Positions 7,827-16,297 of a stretch of DNA of 64,000 nt are shown in pieces. The translations under genes and the position numbers were made by a program. The DNA lies in the NCBI RefSeq assembly GCF_002295105.1, contig NZ_NSGH01000008.1, positions 1 to 64,000 of the forward strand, written 5' to 3'. The first letter of the stretch is position 1; every line of letters begins with the position of its first letter. This DNA is from Salimicrobium humidisoli (GTDB lineage: Bacteria > Bacillota > Bacilli > Bacillales > Halobacillaceae). The notes beneath the pieces were generated by a model. The model saw nothing but the letters and a program-made list of their open reading frames with translations. It had not been told where the DNA came from and searched no databases.

Positions 7827-8387
7827 ATGAAAAAAAGAAAACAGATAAGACAGCAGGAGCTCCAGGAGACGATCGAGGCCACCCCGTTCGTAACGGACGA
7901 CGAACTCGCTAAAAAATTTTCAGTGAGTATTCAGACGATACGGCTCGACAGAATGGAACTTCAGATACCTGAGGTCCGCGAACGGATCAAATCCGTTGCG
8001 ACTAATGAGTGGACGGAAACGGTTAAGGCGCTTGCTATAGACGATGTAATCGGAGAAGTGATCGACCTCGAACTTGATTCCAAAGCTATATCCGTGATGG
8101 ACATCAGGGAAGAACACGTATTTTCAAGAAATGATATCGCCCGCGGTCATCACTTGTTTGCTCAGGCCAATTCGCTTGCTGTTGCAGTTATCAACGACGA
8201 ACTGGCTCTTACAGCGCGCTCCACCCTTAAATTCACGAGACAGGTGAAGCGCGGGGAGCGGGTGGTAGCAAAAGCACACGTAGGTGGAACAGACGATAAA
8301 AACAGAACGATAGTGGAAGTGGACAGTTATGTAGGTCAGGAAAAAGTGTTTCAGGGTACTTTTTATATGTACCGTTCTGAGGAGTAG
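7827..8387 (+). CDS. fapR: Transcription factor FapR, malonyl-CoA-responsive repressor of lipid synthesis
   Basis: FapR represses fatty-acid and phospholipid genes; malonyl-CoA binding releases it from DNA. The 186-residue protein has an N-terminal winged helix-turn-helix (about residues 5-60, including [20 protein letters not shown]), a linker helix and a C-terminal hot-dog effector domain with the conserved stretch [20 protein letters not shown] (about residues 102-121). ATG 7827 is preceded by a purine-rich GGATAAGAT. The operator in its own promoter and its position at the head of plsX-fabD-fabG match the known regulon. Confidence 0.96.
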   Translation: MKKRKQIRQQELQETIEATPFVTDDELAKKFSVSIQTIRLDRMELQIPEVRERIKSVATNEWTETVKALAIDDVIGEVIDLELDSKAISVMDIREEHVFSRNDIARGHHLFAQANSLAVAVINDELALTARSTLKFTRQVKRGERVVAKAHVGGTDDKNRTIVEVDSYVGQEKVFQGTFYMYRSEE

Positions 8388-8402
8388 AAGGAGAGAGACA
8401 GG

Positions 8403-9401
8403 ATGAAGATTGTACTGGATGCTATGGGCGGAGACCACGCTCCGGAAGAGATGGTGTATGGAGCAATGGAAGCTGTCAATACATACGAAGACGTGGAGAT
8501 TACACTTGTCGGGGATGAGAAGGAAATAAACAGATTTTTATCCCCTCACAACCGTCTGCAGGTCCTTCATGCCCCGGAAGTGATAACGAATGAAGATGAA
8601 CCTGTAAGGGCGGTAAGAAGGAAGAAGCAGTCTTCCCTCGTCCTTTCTGCAGAAGAAGTGAAGCAGGGGAGAGCACAAGCTTTCATATCAGCGGGTAATA
8701 CAGGAGCACTCATGAGCGCCGGGCTTTTTGTCATCGGCAGAATCAAAGGGGTGGACCGCCCGGCCCTCAGTCCGACTCTGCCGACACTGGATGGCCGTGG
8801 ATTTCTCATGCTTGATGTAGGTGCCAACACCGATGCAAAAGCGGCACACCTTCTGCAGTACGGAATCATCGGCTCTATTTATGCCGAAAAGGTCAGGGGC
8901 ATCGCGAACCCGAGAGTAGGACTTCTGAACGTCGGTACGGAAGACGGTAAAGGCAGTGAACTGACGAAACAGACTTTCTCGCTGTTACAGGAGGCACCTG
9001 TCAATTTTATCGGCAATGTGGAAGCCAGGGATCTTTTGAACGGTGCAGCGGATGTAGTGGTGACGGATGGTTTTACTGGAAACATAGCTCTTAAGACCAT
9101 TGAAGGTACAGCTATGAACCTGTTTTCGATGATCAGGGAAACGTTCATGTCGAACGCCAAGACGAAAATCGCCGCTTCGCTCGTGAAGAATGATATGAGG
9201 GGACTGAAAGATAAGATGGACTATTCCGAGTACGGCGGGGCCGGCCTGCTCGGGCTTTCCGCTCCAGTTATTAAAGCGCACGGTTCTTCGAATCGTACAG
9301 CGGTAGTCAACGCTGTAAGGCAGGCCCGCGACATGGTGGAGAATAATGTTTCCGAAACGATCAAAACCGCTCTTGAACAAAAAGGAGGCGAAGAAGAATG
9401 A
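8403..9401 (+). CDS. plsX: Phosphate acyltransferase PlsX
   Basis: PlsX interconverts acyl-ACP and acyl-phosphate, the donor for PlsY in the first step of phosphatidic acid synthesis; it is a peripheral membrane enzyme. The 332-residue sequence begins [16 protein letters not shown] and contains the family motifs [13 protein letters not shown] (about residue 98) and [13 protein letters not shown] (about 220). ATG 8403 has a GGAGAGAG site. It begins 15 bases after fapR and overlaps fabD by four bases (ATGA), so translation is coupled. FakA, encoded earlier in the window, also makes acyl-phosphate, so both routes to this intermediate are in this region. Confidence 0.96.
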   Translation: MKIVLDAMGGDHAPEEMVYGAMEAVNTYEDVEITLVGDEKEINRFLSPHNRLQVLHAPEVITNEDEPVRAVRRKKQSSLVLSAEEVKQGRAQAFISAGNTGALMSAGLFVIGRIKGVDRPALSPTLPTLDGRGFLMLDVGANTDAKAAHLLQYGIIGSIYAEKVRGIANPRVGLLNVGTEDGKGSELTKQTFSLLQEAPVNFIGNVEARDLLNGAADVVVTDGFTGNIALKTIEGTAMNLFSMIRETFMSNAKTKIAASLVKNDMRGLKDKMDYSEYGGAGLLGLSAPVIKAHGSSNRTAVVNAVRQARDMVENNVSETIKTALEQKGGEEE

Positions 9402-10333
9402 AAAAAGTCGCATTTGTTTTTCCCGGTCAGGGATCTCAGAAAGTGGGTATGGGGAAAGAAATGTATGATTCCTCTGCCCAGGTAAGAAAGTTATTCGACG
9501 AAGCTGATGAAACTCTCGGCTACTCGCTTACATCGCTTATGTTCGAAGGACCGGAGGAGGAGCTTACAAAGACGGAAAATGCGCAGCCGGCACTGCTGCT
9601 CGTGAGCGTGGCCATAGACCAGCTGCTGAAGGAAGAAGGAATCAGTCCGGCTATGACTGCAGGGCACAGTCTTGGGGAGTATAGTGCTCTCGTTTCTTCC
9701 GGCTCTCTCGGAAGTCTCGAAGCTGTCCGTCTGGTACATAACCGTGGAAAGCTTATGGAAGAAGCGTATCCTTCAGGTAAAGGCGCCATGAGTGCCGTAC
9801 TCGGTCTTTCCGTTGAAGAAATACAGGAGGAGCTGGAGCACGTCGACGGAGTTGTGAACGTAGCAAACATCAACTGCCCCGGCCAGATAGTTATCTCCGG
9901 TGATAAACCGGCAGTCCAGAGTGCCGGTGAGAGACTGCAGGATAAAGCGAAACGGGTGATGCCTCTGAATGTAAGCGGACCGTTTCACTCTGATCTTATG
10001 AAACCGGCTGCGGATGATTTCGAGGACCATCTTCATAAAGCTACTGTGAGGGATGCAGAGATTCCGGTATACGCGAACGTGACTGCAGCTCCCGTCACGG
10101 AAAAAGAGGAAATAAGCCGCCTTCTCGTAGAGCAGCTGTATTCTCCGGTCCGGTTCCAGGAAACGATTGAAGCTTTCGTGAATGAAGGTGTGGATGCAGT
10201 AGTGGAAATCGGGGAAGGGAAAGTATTGTCGGGGCTTGTCCGTAAAGTGGCCCGGAGAATGAAGACTTTCCAGATCAACAATGAAGAAAGCCTTGAAACA
10301 TTCATCAACTGGTACAGGGAGGGAGAAAAATGA
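9398..10333 (+). CDS. fabD: Malonyl CoA-acyl carrier protein transacylase
   Basis: FabD moves malonyl groups from CoA to ACP, supplying the extender for fatty-acid elongation. The 311-residue protein starts [19 protein letters not shown] and has the active-site GHSLGEY with nucleophile Ser91, and the catalytic His197 in GPFHSDL. Its start overlaps plsX by ATGA and its end overlaps fabG by ATGA, a tightly coupled block. Length and motifs are standard for the family. Confidence 0.97.
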   Translation: MKKVAFVFPGQGSQKVGMGKEMYDSSAQVRKLFDEADETLGYSLTSLMFEGPEEELTKTENAQPALLLVSVAIDQLLKEEGISPAMTAGHSLGEYSALVSSGSLGSLEAVRLVHNRGKLMEEAYPSGKGAMSAVLGLSVEEIQEELEHVDGVVNVANINCPGQIVISGDKPAVQSAGERLQDKAKRVMPLNVSGPFHSDLMKPAADDFEDHLHKATVRDAEIPVYANVTAAPVTEKEEISRLLVEQLYSPVRFQETIEAFVNEGVDAVVEIGEGKVLSGLVRKVARRMKTFQINNEESLETFINWYREGEK

Positions 10334-11070
10334 TAAATGGACAAACTGCGCTCGTAACAGGGGCATCCCGTGGAATCGGCAGAGCGATAGCTCTTGAGCT
10401 CGCCTCGCACGGCGCAAAAGTTGCGGTGAATTATGCCGGAAACGAACAGAAAGCTCAGGAAGTCGTCGAAGAGATTCAGGCCTCAGGCGGGGAAGCAATT
10501 AAAATCAGGGCGGATGTCTCAAACGGAGAAGACGTACAGGCGATGATCAAAGAAGTGGTGGATACCTTCGGAAGTCTGGAACTGCTCGTGAATAATGCCG
10601 GGATCACTAAAGATAATCTGCTGATGAGAATGAAAGAAGAAGATTTTGAAGCGGTTATCGATACGAATCTGAAAGGTGTATTTTTAACTACAAAAGCAGT
10701 GACAAGACAAATGATGCGTCAGAAATTCGGGCGTATCGTGAACGTCTCCTCGATAGTGGGAGTGTCCGGAAACCCGGGGCAGGCTAACTACGTAGCCGCA
10801 AAATCAGGAGTTATCGGTCTTACGAAATCAAACGCTAAAGAACTGGCTGCTAAAAATGTCCGTGTCAATGCCGTAGCACCCGGCTATATAGCAACCGACA
10901 TGACGGATGAGCTGACGGACGAGCAAAAAGCACAGATGCTTTCTCTCGTTCCTCTCAATCGGTTTGGAAGCGGAGAAGAAGTAGCCAGAGTCGTCCGTTT
11001 CCTTCTGGATTCGGACTCCGACTACATGACCGGACAGACCCTCCACGTGGATGGCGGTATGGTAATGTAG
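10330..11070 (+). CDS. fabG: 3-oxoacyl-[acyl-carrier-protein] reductase
   Basis: FabG reduces beta-ketoacyl-ACP with NADPH. The 246-residue short-chain dehydrogenase has the cofactor motif TGASRGIG (residues 10-17), NNAG (88-91), and the catalytic triad Ser141, Tyr154 and Lys158 in the segment from VNVSSIVG to NYVAAKSG. The C terminus ends with the FabG-typical [17 protein letters not shown] 10330 overlaps fabD and has a GGGAGG site. About 100 bases separate it from acpP, which has its own -10. Confidence 0.97.
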   Translation: MINGQTALVTGASRGIGRAIALELASHGAKVAVNYAGNEQKAQEVVEEIQASGGEAIKIRADVSNGEDVQAMIKEVVDTFGSLELLVNNAGITKDNLLMRMKEEDFEAVIDTNLKGVFLTTKAVTRQMMRQKFGRIVNVSSIVGVSGNPGQANYVAAKSGVIGLTKSNAKELAAKNVRVNAVAPGYIATDMTDELTDEQKAQMLSLVPLNRFGSGEEVARVVRFLLDSDSDYMTGQTLHVDGGMVM

Positions 11071-11142
11071 CCGGAAAGACGAATGTTTAAGAAAAATTTA
11101 TAAATAGATCTTAAACATATGGTTTTTTAGGGGAAAATTTAC

Positions 11143-11148
11143 TATAAT
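11143..11148 (+). promoter_or_regulatory. Promoter -10 upstream of acpP
   Basis: TATAAT lies 23 bases before the acpP start, in an A/T-rich gap after fabG. No clear -35 match is present. It would allow acpP, needed in large amounts, to be expressed beyond read-through from the FapR-controlled promoter. No FapR-type repeat is seen here. Confidence 0.5.
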
Positions 11149-11170
11149 ATCTGAAGGGAGGTGAGCTCCA

Positions 11171-11404
11171 ATGGCAGAGACATTTGAAAAAGTGAAAGAA
11201 ATCATTGTAGATCGTCTGGATGTTGAAGAATCCAAAGTAACGATGGAAGCGTCTTTCAAAGAAGACCTGGAAGCTGATTCACTTGACGTAGTCGAACTTG
11301 TAATGGAACTTGAAGACGAGTTTGACATGGAAATTTCCGATGAAGAAGCTGAAAAAATCAATAAAGTGGGAGACGCTGTCAATTACATAGACAGTCAGTC
11401 TTAA
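11171..11404 (+). CDS. acpP: Acyl carrier protein
   Basis: ACP carries growing acyl chains on a 4'-phosphopantetheine arm. The 77-residue acidic protein has the modification motif DSLDVVEL with the attachment Ser37, and the usual four-helix pattern ending in the [13 protein letters not shown] stretch. ATG 11171 follows a very strong GGGAGGTGA site, consistent with high expression. It completes the fapR-plsX-fabD-fabG-acpP set; an 8-bp hairpin follows the stop. Confidence 0.97.
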   Translation: MAETFEKVKEIIVDRLDVEESKVTMEASFKEDLEADSLDVVELVMELEDEFDMEISDEEAEKINKVGDAVNYIDSQS

Positions 11405-11412
11405 AACAGAGA

Positions 11413-11440
11413 GCTGCCTGGACTACAGGCAGCCTTTCCT
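11413..11440 (+). terminator. Weak terminator or attenuator after acpP
   Basis: A perfect 8-bp stem GCTGCCTG/CAGGCAGC with a 5-nt loop follows the acpP stop by 8 bases. The following CTTTCCT is only partly T-rich, so some read-through into rnc is likely. It may also stabilise the acpP message. Confidence 0.5.
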
Positions 11441-11487
11441 GTAAAAAACGAGTTAGTACAAGAACAAAGTAAAGGGACGGGTGAGTC

Positions 11488-12171
11488 ATGGGGGATTTTA
11501 ACAAACTTCAGAAACAAATGAACGTCCGATTTTCTGATGTAAAGCTTCTTGAACAGGCTTTCACCCATTCATCCTATGTGAATGAGCATCGGCACACGGA
11601 GCGTAAGGACAATGAGCGTCTCGAATTTCTTGGAGATGCTGTACTTGAGCTCGGGGTATCCCAGTACTTATACAGAAAATACCCGAACATGGAAGAGGGA
11701 GATTTGACTAAGCTGCGGGCTTCCATTGTATGTGAGGCATCACTCGTAGACTTTGCCAATGATCTCAACTTTCAGGAATACGTACTCCTCGGTAAAGGGG
11801 AGGAGATGACCGGCGGACGTCATAGACCGGCTCTCTTAGCTGATGTATTCGAAGCATTCATCGGCGCTCTTTACCTGGATCAGGGTTTTGACCGGGTATT
11901 ATCTTATTTAGGCTACTATATTTACCCTAAAATCAAGCGGGGTGCTTTTTCTCATGCGATGGATTATAAAAGTCAGCTGCAGGAGCATATCCAGCGTGAA
12001 AAACAGGCGGACATCGACTATGAAATAGTGGATGAGCGAGGGCCGGCCCATAACAGGGAGTTTGTCGCTCACGTTCATATTCACGGGGATACTGCGGGTA
12101 TCGGAGTAGGAAGAACGAAGAAAGAGGCAGAGCAGAGAGCTGCTGAAGAAGCTCTGGACAAATTACAGTAA
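11488..12171 (+). CDS. rnc: Ribonuclease III
   Basis: RNase III cuts double-stranded RNA, including rRNA precursors and the signal recognition particle RNA. The 227-residue protein has the endonuclease signature [14 protein letters not shown] (residues 42-55), further metal-site residues in [11 protein letters not shown] (Asp119, Glu122), and a C-terminal double-stranded-RNA-binding domain (about residues 159-227, ending with the [16 protein letters not shown] helix). ATG 11488 has an AAAGGGACGG site. A long imperfect hairpin follows the gene. Confidence 0.97.
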   Translation: MGDFNKLQKQMNVRFSDVKLLEQAFTHSSYVNEHRHTERKDNERLEFLGDAVLELGVSQYLYRKYPNMEEGDLTKLRASIVCEASLVDFANDLNFQEYVLLGKGEEMTGGRHRPALLADVFEAFIGALYLDQGFDRVLSYLGYYIYPKIKRGAFSHAMDYKSQLQEHIQREKQADIDYEIVDERGPAHNREFVAHVHIHGDTAGIGVGRTKKEAEQRAAEEALDKLQ

Positions 12172-12188
12172 TCAGGACACAATCAACG

Positions 12189-12275
12189 AAAAAAGACCCG
12201 GGCACACGCTATACCTGAACGGATTTCCAAAATGGAATCCCGCTTCCGGATTGCAGCGGTGCAAAGGGTCTTTTT
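12189..12275. terminator. Long imperfect hairpin, likely bidirectional terminator after rnc
   Basis: An 87-base element whose ends pair as AAAAAGACCC (12190-12199) with GGGTCTTTTT (12266-12275). Inside, GCACACGCT (12202-12210) pairs with AGCGGTGC (12255-12262) with one bulge, and GGATTTCCA (12221-12229) pairs with TGGAATCC (12233-12240). Both strands end in a T run, so it can terminate rnc on the plus strand and the DUF1128 gene on the minus strand. Its size is unusual for a plain terminator. Confidence 0.65.
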
Positions 12276-12347
12276 ATTAGTGGTCAAATTTCGGTTCCTC
12301 TCAGGCCGGCTCTGTAAACCGGGCGGGGCGGAGCGGAAATTGCGGAT

Positions 12348-12575
12348 TTATTGTGCTTTTCTGTACTGCGACATTTCAGAAACGAAAGCCTGGATTTCAG
12401 GAACGCTGAGCTGACCTTTCATTTCGGCGACATCGTACAGCTCCTTGATATCGTAGTAATGATCCATGTCGAAATCTTCCGACTTAAGCATACTCCGGTT
12501 TACGAGCTGCAGTTTATCTGCGAGTGTCTCAATCATGTAATCCAGATTCTCTCTGTTCGCTTCTTCAAGATTCAT
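12348..12575 (-). CDS. DUF1128 family protein (YfkK-like)
   Basis: A 75-residue protein resembling the DUF1128 family (B. subtilis YfkK): NLDYMIETLADKLQLVNRSM followed by a short DIKELYDV helix and a C-terminal SVPEIQAFVSEM helix. Its function is unknown. The frame extends upstream to 12608, but the ATG at 12575 has an AAAGGGAG site on the minus strand and gives the family N terminus. It lies antisense between rnc and smc, which are adjacent in B. subtilis, so it has been inserted or moved here. It converges on the long rnc hairpin. Confidence 0.75.
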   Translation of the reverse strand: MNLEEANRENLDYMIETLADKLQLVNRSMLKSEDFDMDHYYDIKELYDVAEMKGQLSVPEIQAFVSEMSQYRKAQ

Positions 12576-12670
12576 AGTCTCTCTCCCTTTAATTTTACTA
12601 ATGTCCATGATAGAGGATTGTCTGCGATTTTAAAACCCCCAAATGACAGGTGCGCGACGTCTTTGTTGTA

Positions 12671-12679
12671 TGATAAAAT
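12671..12679 (+). promoter_or_regulatory. Extended -10 promoter for smc-ftsY
   Basis: TGATAAAAT is a TGn-extended -10 with one mismatch in the hexamer, 43 bases before smc. The -35 position is poor. The same nonamer precedes sdaAB in this window. Confidence 0.45.
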
Positions 12680-12721
12680 GTACGGGTTAGAGTAAGTATT
12701 CATAAACAGGAGGATTAATAA

Positions 12722-15700
12722 ATGTTCCTCAAAAACTTGGAAACTGCAGGATTTAAATCCTTCGCTGATAAAATAGATGTACAATTCGTTCCCGGGGTCA
12801 CAGCCGTCGTGGGTCCGAACGGAAGTGGAAAGAGTAATATTACGGATGCGATTCGCTGGGTACTCGGAGAACAGTCGGCACGCTCACTGAGAGGAAGCAA
12901 AATGGAAGATGTGATATTCGCCGGCAGCGAGACGAGGCGTTCCAGGGGGTATGCGGAGGTCAGTCTCACTCTGGATAACCGGGATAAAACACTGCCGCTC
13001 GAATATGATGAGGTGCAGGTGAGCCGGAAAGTGTACCGTACAGGGGAAAGTGAATTCCTCATAAACAAAGAACCATGCAGACTCAAAGATATTGTGGAGC
13101 TGTTTATGGATTCGGGGCTTGGCAGAGAAACGTTTTCCATCATCAGCCAGGGAAAAGTTGAGGAGATACTGAACTCCAAACCGAAAGATCGCCGTGTTAT
13201 TTTTGAAGAAGCCGCCGGCGTGTTGAAATATAAACAGCGTAAGCAGAAAGCGGAAGGGAAACTCGAAGAAACGGAAGCCAATTTATATAGAGTGAAAGAC
13301 ATTCTTTCTGAAATCGAAGGAAGAGTCGAACCTTTAAAAAGGCAGGCCTCGATAGCTTCCGACTATCTCGAGAAAAAAGAAGATCTGAAGAAAGAGGAAG
13401 TGGCTTTATTAGTTACTCAGATCGAAGACATGGATGAAGAATGGAAGACGTTGGAAGAAGCGATTGAAAACCAGCGTCAACAGGAGCGGAAACTTGCTGA
13501 AAAAGTTGCCGGGCAGGAACAGAAAATCGCCGAAATCCGTGAGAAATCATCGCATACGGATAATTCCATTGAAGAGACGCACGGGCAGCTGCTTCAATGT
13601 ACAAAAGAACTAGAAAGTCTTACCGGAAAGCGCGAACTGTTCCAGGAGAAGAAGAAACACTATGAAGAGAAAAAAGAAGCTCTTGAACATAATCGTAGTA
13701 AATTACGTGAAGAACTGAAAGAGTTGGAGGACCTTTCCCGGAAAGCGGAACAGGCCAGGACTGAAAAAAAACAGAAAGTGCAGAATACGAAAGCCGAACT
13801 TAAGACGACGGCAAGTGTGCTCTACGAAGAAATCGAAACCATCGATGAAACGATTGAAAGCCTGAAGGCCGATTATATCGATTTGCTTAACGAGCAGGCT
13901 GCAAAACGGAATGAGAAACAGCATTTGAACAAACGTCTTCATCAGCTCGATACCGCTCACTCCGATACCAGGACGAAAAAACTTCGTGAAGAACTCGAAG
14001 ATGTGAAGAAACAGCTTAAGGAGGTTTCTGAGAAACTGCGCCCTCTGGAAGAAGAGGAACAACGGCTCAAGGACGCCTGTGACGTGAAGTCGAAAGAGTG
14101 GACAGAGACGAAGGATTCCTATGAAGAATGGCGTCAGAAACTTTACCAGGGTTATCAGCACATGGAAAGCCTCAAGTCCCGTAAAAATGCCCTTGAGGAG
14201 ATGAAAGAGTCATTCTCCGGTTATTTTCAGGGCGTGAAAGCCGTGCTGAAAGCGCGTGAAGAAAGGAAGATAGGCGGAATAGAAGCTTCTGTGCTGGAAG
14301 CTCTGTCTATACCCGAGGAGTATATGACGGCTATCGAAACGGCTCTCGGCGCTCAGGCTCAGCACGTAATAGCCGAAAATGAAAAATTTGCCCGCGATGC
14401 TATCGAATGGTTGAAAAAAACCAATCAGGGACGGGCTACCTTTCTGCCGCTTGATGCTGTGAAAGAACGTTTCGTTCCGGAAAGGACGATCGAGAACCTC
14501 CGGACTCTTGACGGATTCATAGGAGTGGCGAGCGCTCTTGTGGAGGCCGAGGAGAAACACCGCGTCATTCCTGAACATCTGCTCGGGCATATAATAATTG
14601 CCCGGGATCTTCAGAGTGCAAATGCTATTGCAAAGGCTACCGGAAGAAAATTCAAGGCTGTAACGCTTGAAGGAGACGTAGTGAACCCGGGAGGATCAAT
14701 GTCCGGAGGGGCGAAATCAGGGAAATCCTCTTCTCTTTTCACTCAGGAGCAGGAGCTTAAAGAACTCCGGAAAAAGGTGACGGATTACGACCGGAAGATG
14801 CAAAATGCCGAGAAAAAAGTGAAAACCCTCAAGGAAAGTATGAATGAAAAAGAAAAATCCCTTCGTGAGCTGGAAGAGGAAAATGACTCCATCAAAGAGC
14901 AGGCACGCAGCTGCAGGGAAAAAGAAAAAGAGCTGCAATTCTCTCTTTCCAATTATGAAGAACGTCTTTCTTTCCTGGACAAGGAATACTCCCAGCAGAA
15001 AGAGGAGCAGGTCAGAACGGAAGAAGACGGGAAAAAAATCGAACTGGAATTAAAAGATCTGGAAGACAGAATCAGCCGTACGAGAGAGGAAGTGGATCGC
15101 CTCACTCTCGTGAAAAAAGAAAAGGAAGAGAACAGGGAAACGCTCGTTGCGAAGGAGCAGGATTTGAAAGTTTCTCTAGCCACTCAGAAAGCAGAAGCGA
15201 AAAATGCGGAAGATCACTATGCTCAGGTTACTTCAGCATACGAAGAGAAGCAGGATGCTCTCAGGGAAGTCGAGAAGAATCACACGGAGCTCATGGGATT
15301 TTTTGATAACAAAGAGACGAAAGAAGAGATAGAAGAGAAGATCACTGTTAAAAAGGAACAGGAGAAATCACTGTCAGACGCTCTCGACAACCTGAAAGAA
15401 AAGCGTCGTTCCTACCAGCAGGAAATGGAAGAGATCGATACACACTTGCGGGAGGATCACAGAATCCATTCGAATTATCTGCAGAATCTTCAGGACAAAG
15501 AAGTGAAGGCGAATCGTCTTGATGTGGAACTCGAAAACTCACTGCGTTATTTAGAAAAAGAATACGTAATGACGTTTGAGAAAGCGAAAAGCATCTATGA
15601 CCGCGTCGACAACACAGATGAAGCTGTTACGAGAGTGAAACTTATCAAACGCGGGATCGATGAACTCGGAAATGTGAATCTTTCGGCCATTGATGAATAT

Positions 15701-16282
15701 GAAGAAGTGAAAGAACGTTTTGATTTTCTAAAAGACCAGGAAGAGGACCTCATATCCGCCAAGGAAACTTTACGTAACGTAATGAACGAAATGGATGACG
15801 AAATGAAACGCAAGTTCGAAGAGACATTTGTACAGATACGGGGAGAGTTCAATGGAGTGTTCAATCAGCTCTTCGGCGGAGGGAAAGCCGATCTGAAACT
15901 TACCGATCCTGATGATATGCTGGAGACCGGGGTGGAGATCATCGCCCAGCCTCCGGGTAAGAAACTTCAGAATATGAGCCTTCTCTCCGGGGGAGAACGT
16001 GCATTAACGGCCATTACCCTGCTTTTTTCCATTTTGAAAATTCGCCCCGTTCCGTTTTGTGTACTCGACGAAGTGGAAGCGGCTCTGGATGAAGCCAATG
16101 TGGACCGATTTGCAAGATTCCTTACGGAGTTCAGTGCCGATACACAGTTTATCGTAATTACTCACCGTAAAGGCACGATGGAACATGCTGATGTTCTTTA
16201 CGGAGTCACGATGCAGGAGTCCGGTGTCTCGAGCGTAGTGTCGGTCAGGCTGGAGGACTCGGAATCACTACTAGAAGTGTAA
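12722..16282 (+). CDS. smc: Chromosome partition protein SMC
   Basis: SMC forms the ring-shaped ATPase that, with ScpA and ScpB, loads at ParB sites and aligns chromosome arms. The 1186-residue protein has Walker A GPNGSGKSNI (residues 31-40), two long Glu/Lys-rich coiled-coil arms flanking a hinge (about residues 500-680, with the glycine patch NPGGSMSGGAKSGKSS just after it), the ABC signature LSGGERALTA (about residue 1087) and Walker B VLDEVEAALD (about 1113). Length equals the B. subtilis protein. ATG 12722 follows an AGGAGGA site. It is 15 bases from ftsY and co-transcribed with it. Confidence 0.98.
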   Translation: MFLKNLETAGFKSFADKIDVQFVPGVTAVVGPNGSGKSNITDAIRWVLGEQSARSLRGSKMEDVIFAGSETRRSRGYAEVSLTLDNRDKTLPLEYDEVQVSRKVYRTGESEFLINKEPCRLKDIVELFMDSGLGRETFSIISQGKVEEILNSKPKDRRVIFEEAAGVLKYKQRKQKAEGKLEETEANLYRVKDILSEIEGRVEPLKRQASIASDYLEKKEDLKKEEVALLVTQIEDMDEEWKTLEEAIENQRQQERKLAEKVAGQEQKIAEIREKSSHTDNSIEETHGQLLQCTKELESLTGKRELFQEKKKHYEEKKEALEHNRSKLREELKELEDLSRKAEQARTEKKQKVQNTKAELKTTASVLYEEIETIDETIESLKADYIDLLNEQAAKRNEKQHLNKRLHQLDTAHSDTRTKKLREELEDVKKQLKEVSEKLRPLEEEEQRLKDACDVKSKEWTETKDSYEEWRQKLYQGYQHMESLKSRKNALEEMKESFSGYFQGVKAVLKAREERKIGGIEASVLEALSIPEEYMTAIETALGAQAQHVIAENEKFARDAIEWLKKTNQGRATFLPLDAVKERFVPERTIENLRTLDGFIGVASALVEAEEKHRVIPEHLLGHIIIARDLQSANAIAKATGRKFKAVTLEGDVVNPGGSMSGGAKSGKSSSLFTQEQELKELRKKVTDYDRKMQNAEKKVKTLKESMNEKEKSLRELEEENDSIKEQARSCREKEKELQFSLSNYEERLSFLDKEYSQQKEEQVRTEEDGKKIELELKDLEDRISRTREEVDRLTLVKKEKEENRETLVAKEQDLKVSLATQKAEAKNAEDHYAQVTSAYEEKQDALREVEKNHTELMGFFDNKETKEEIEEKITVKKEQEKSLSDALDNLKEKRRSYQQEMEEIDTHLREDHRIHSNYLQNLQDKEVKANRLDVELENSLRYLEKEYVMTFEKAKSIYDRVDNTDEAVTRVKLIKRGIDELGNVNLSAIDEYEEVKERFDFLKDQEEDLISAKETLRNVMNEMDDEMKRKFEETFVQIRGEFNGVFNQLFGGGKADLKLTDPDDMLETGVEIIAQPPGKKLQNMSLLSGGERALTAITLLFSILKIRPVPFCVLDEVEAALDEANVDRFARFLTEFSADTQFIVITHRKGTMEHADVLYGVTMQESGVSSVVSVRLEDSESLLEV

Positions 16283-16297
16283 AGAGAGGAAGATTTT

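Noticed and set aside
11454-11470. TTAGTACAAGAACAAAG as a second FapR operator before rnc
   Set aside because: Only the first half matches; the central CCTRG and the second half-site are absent.
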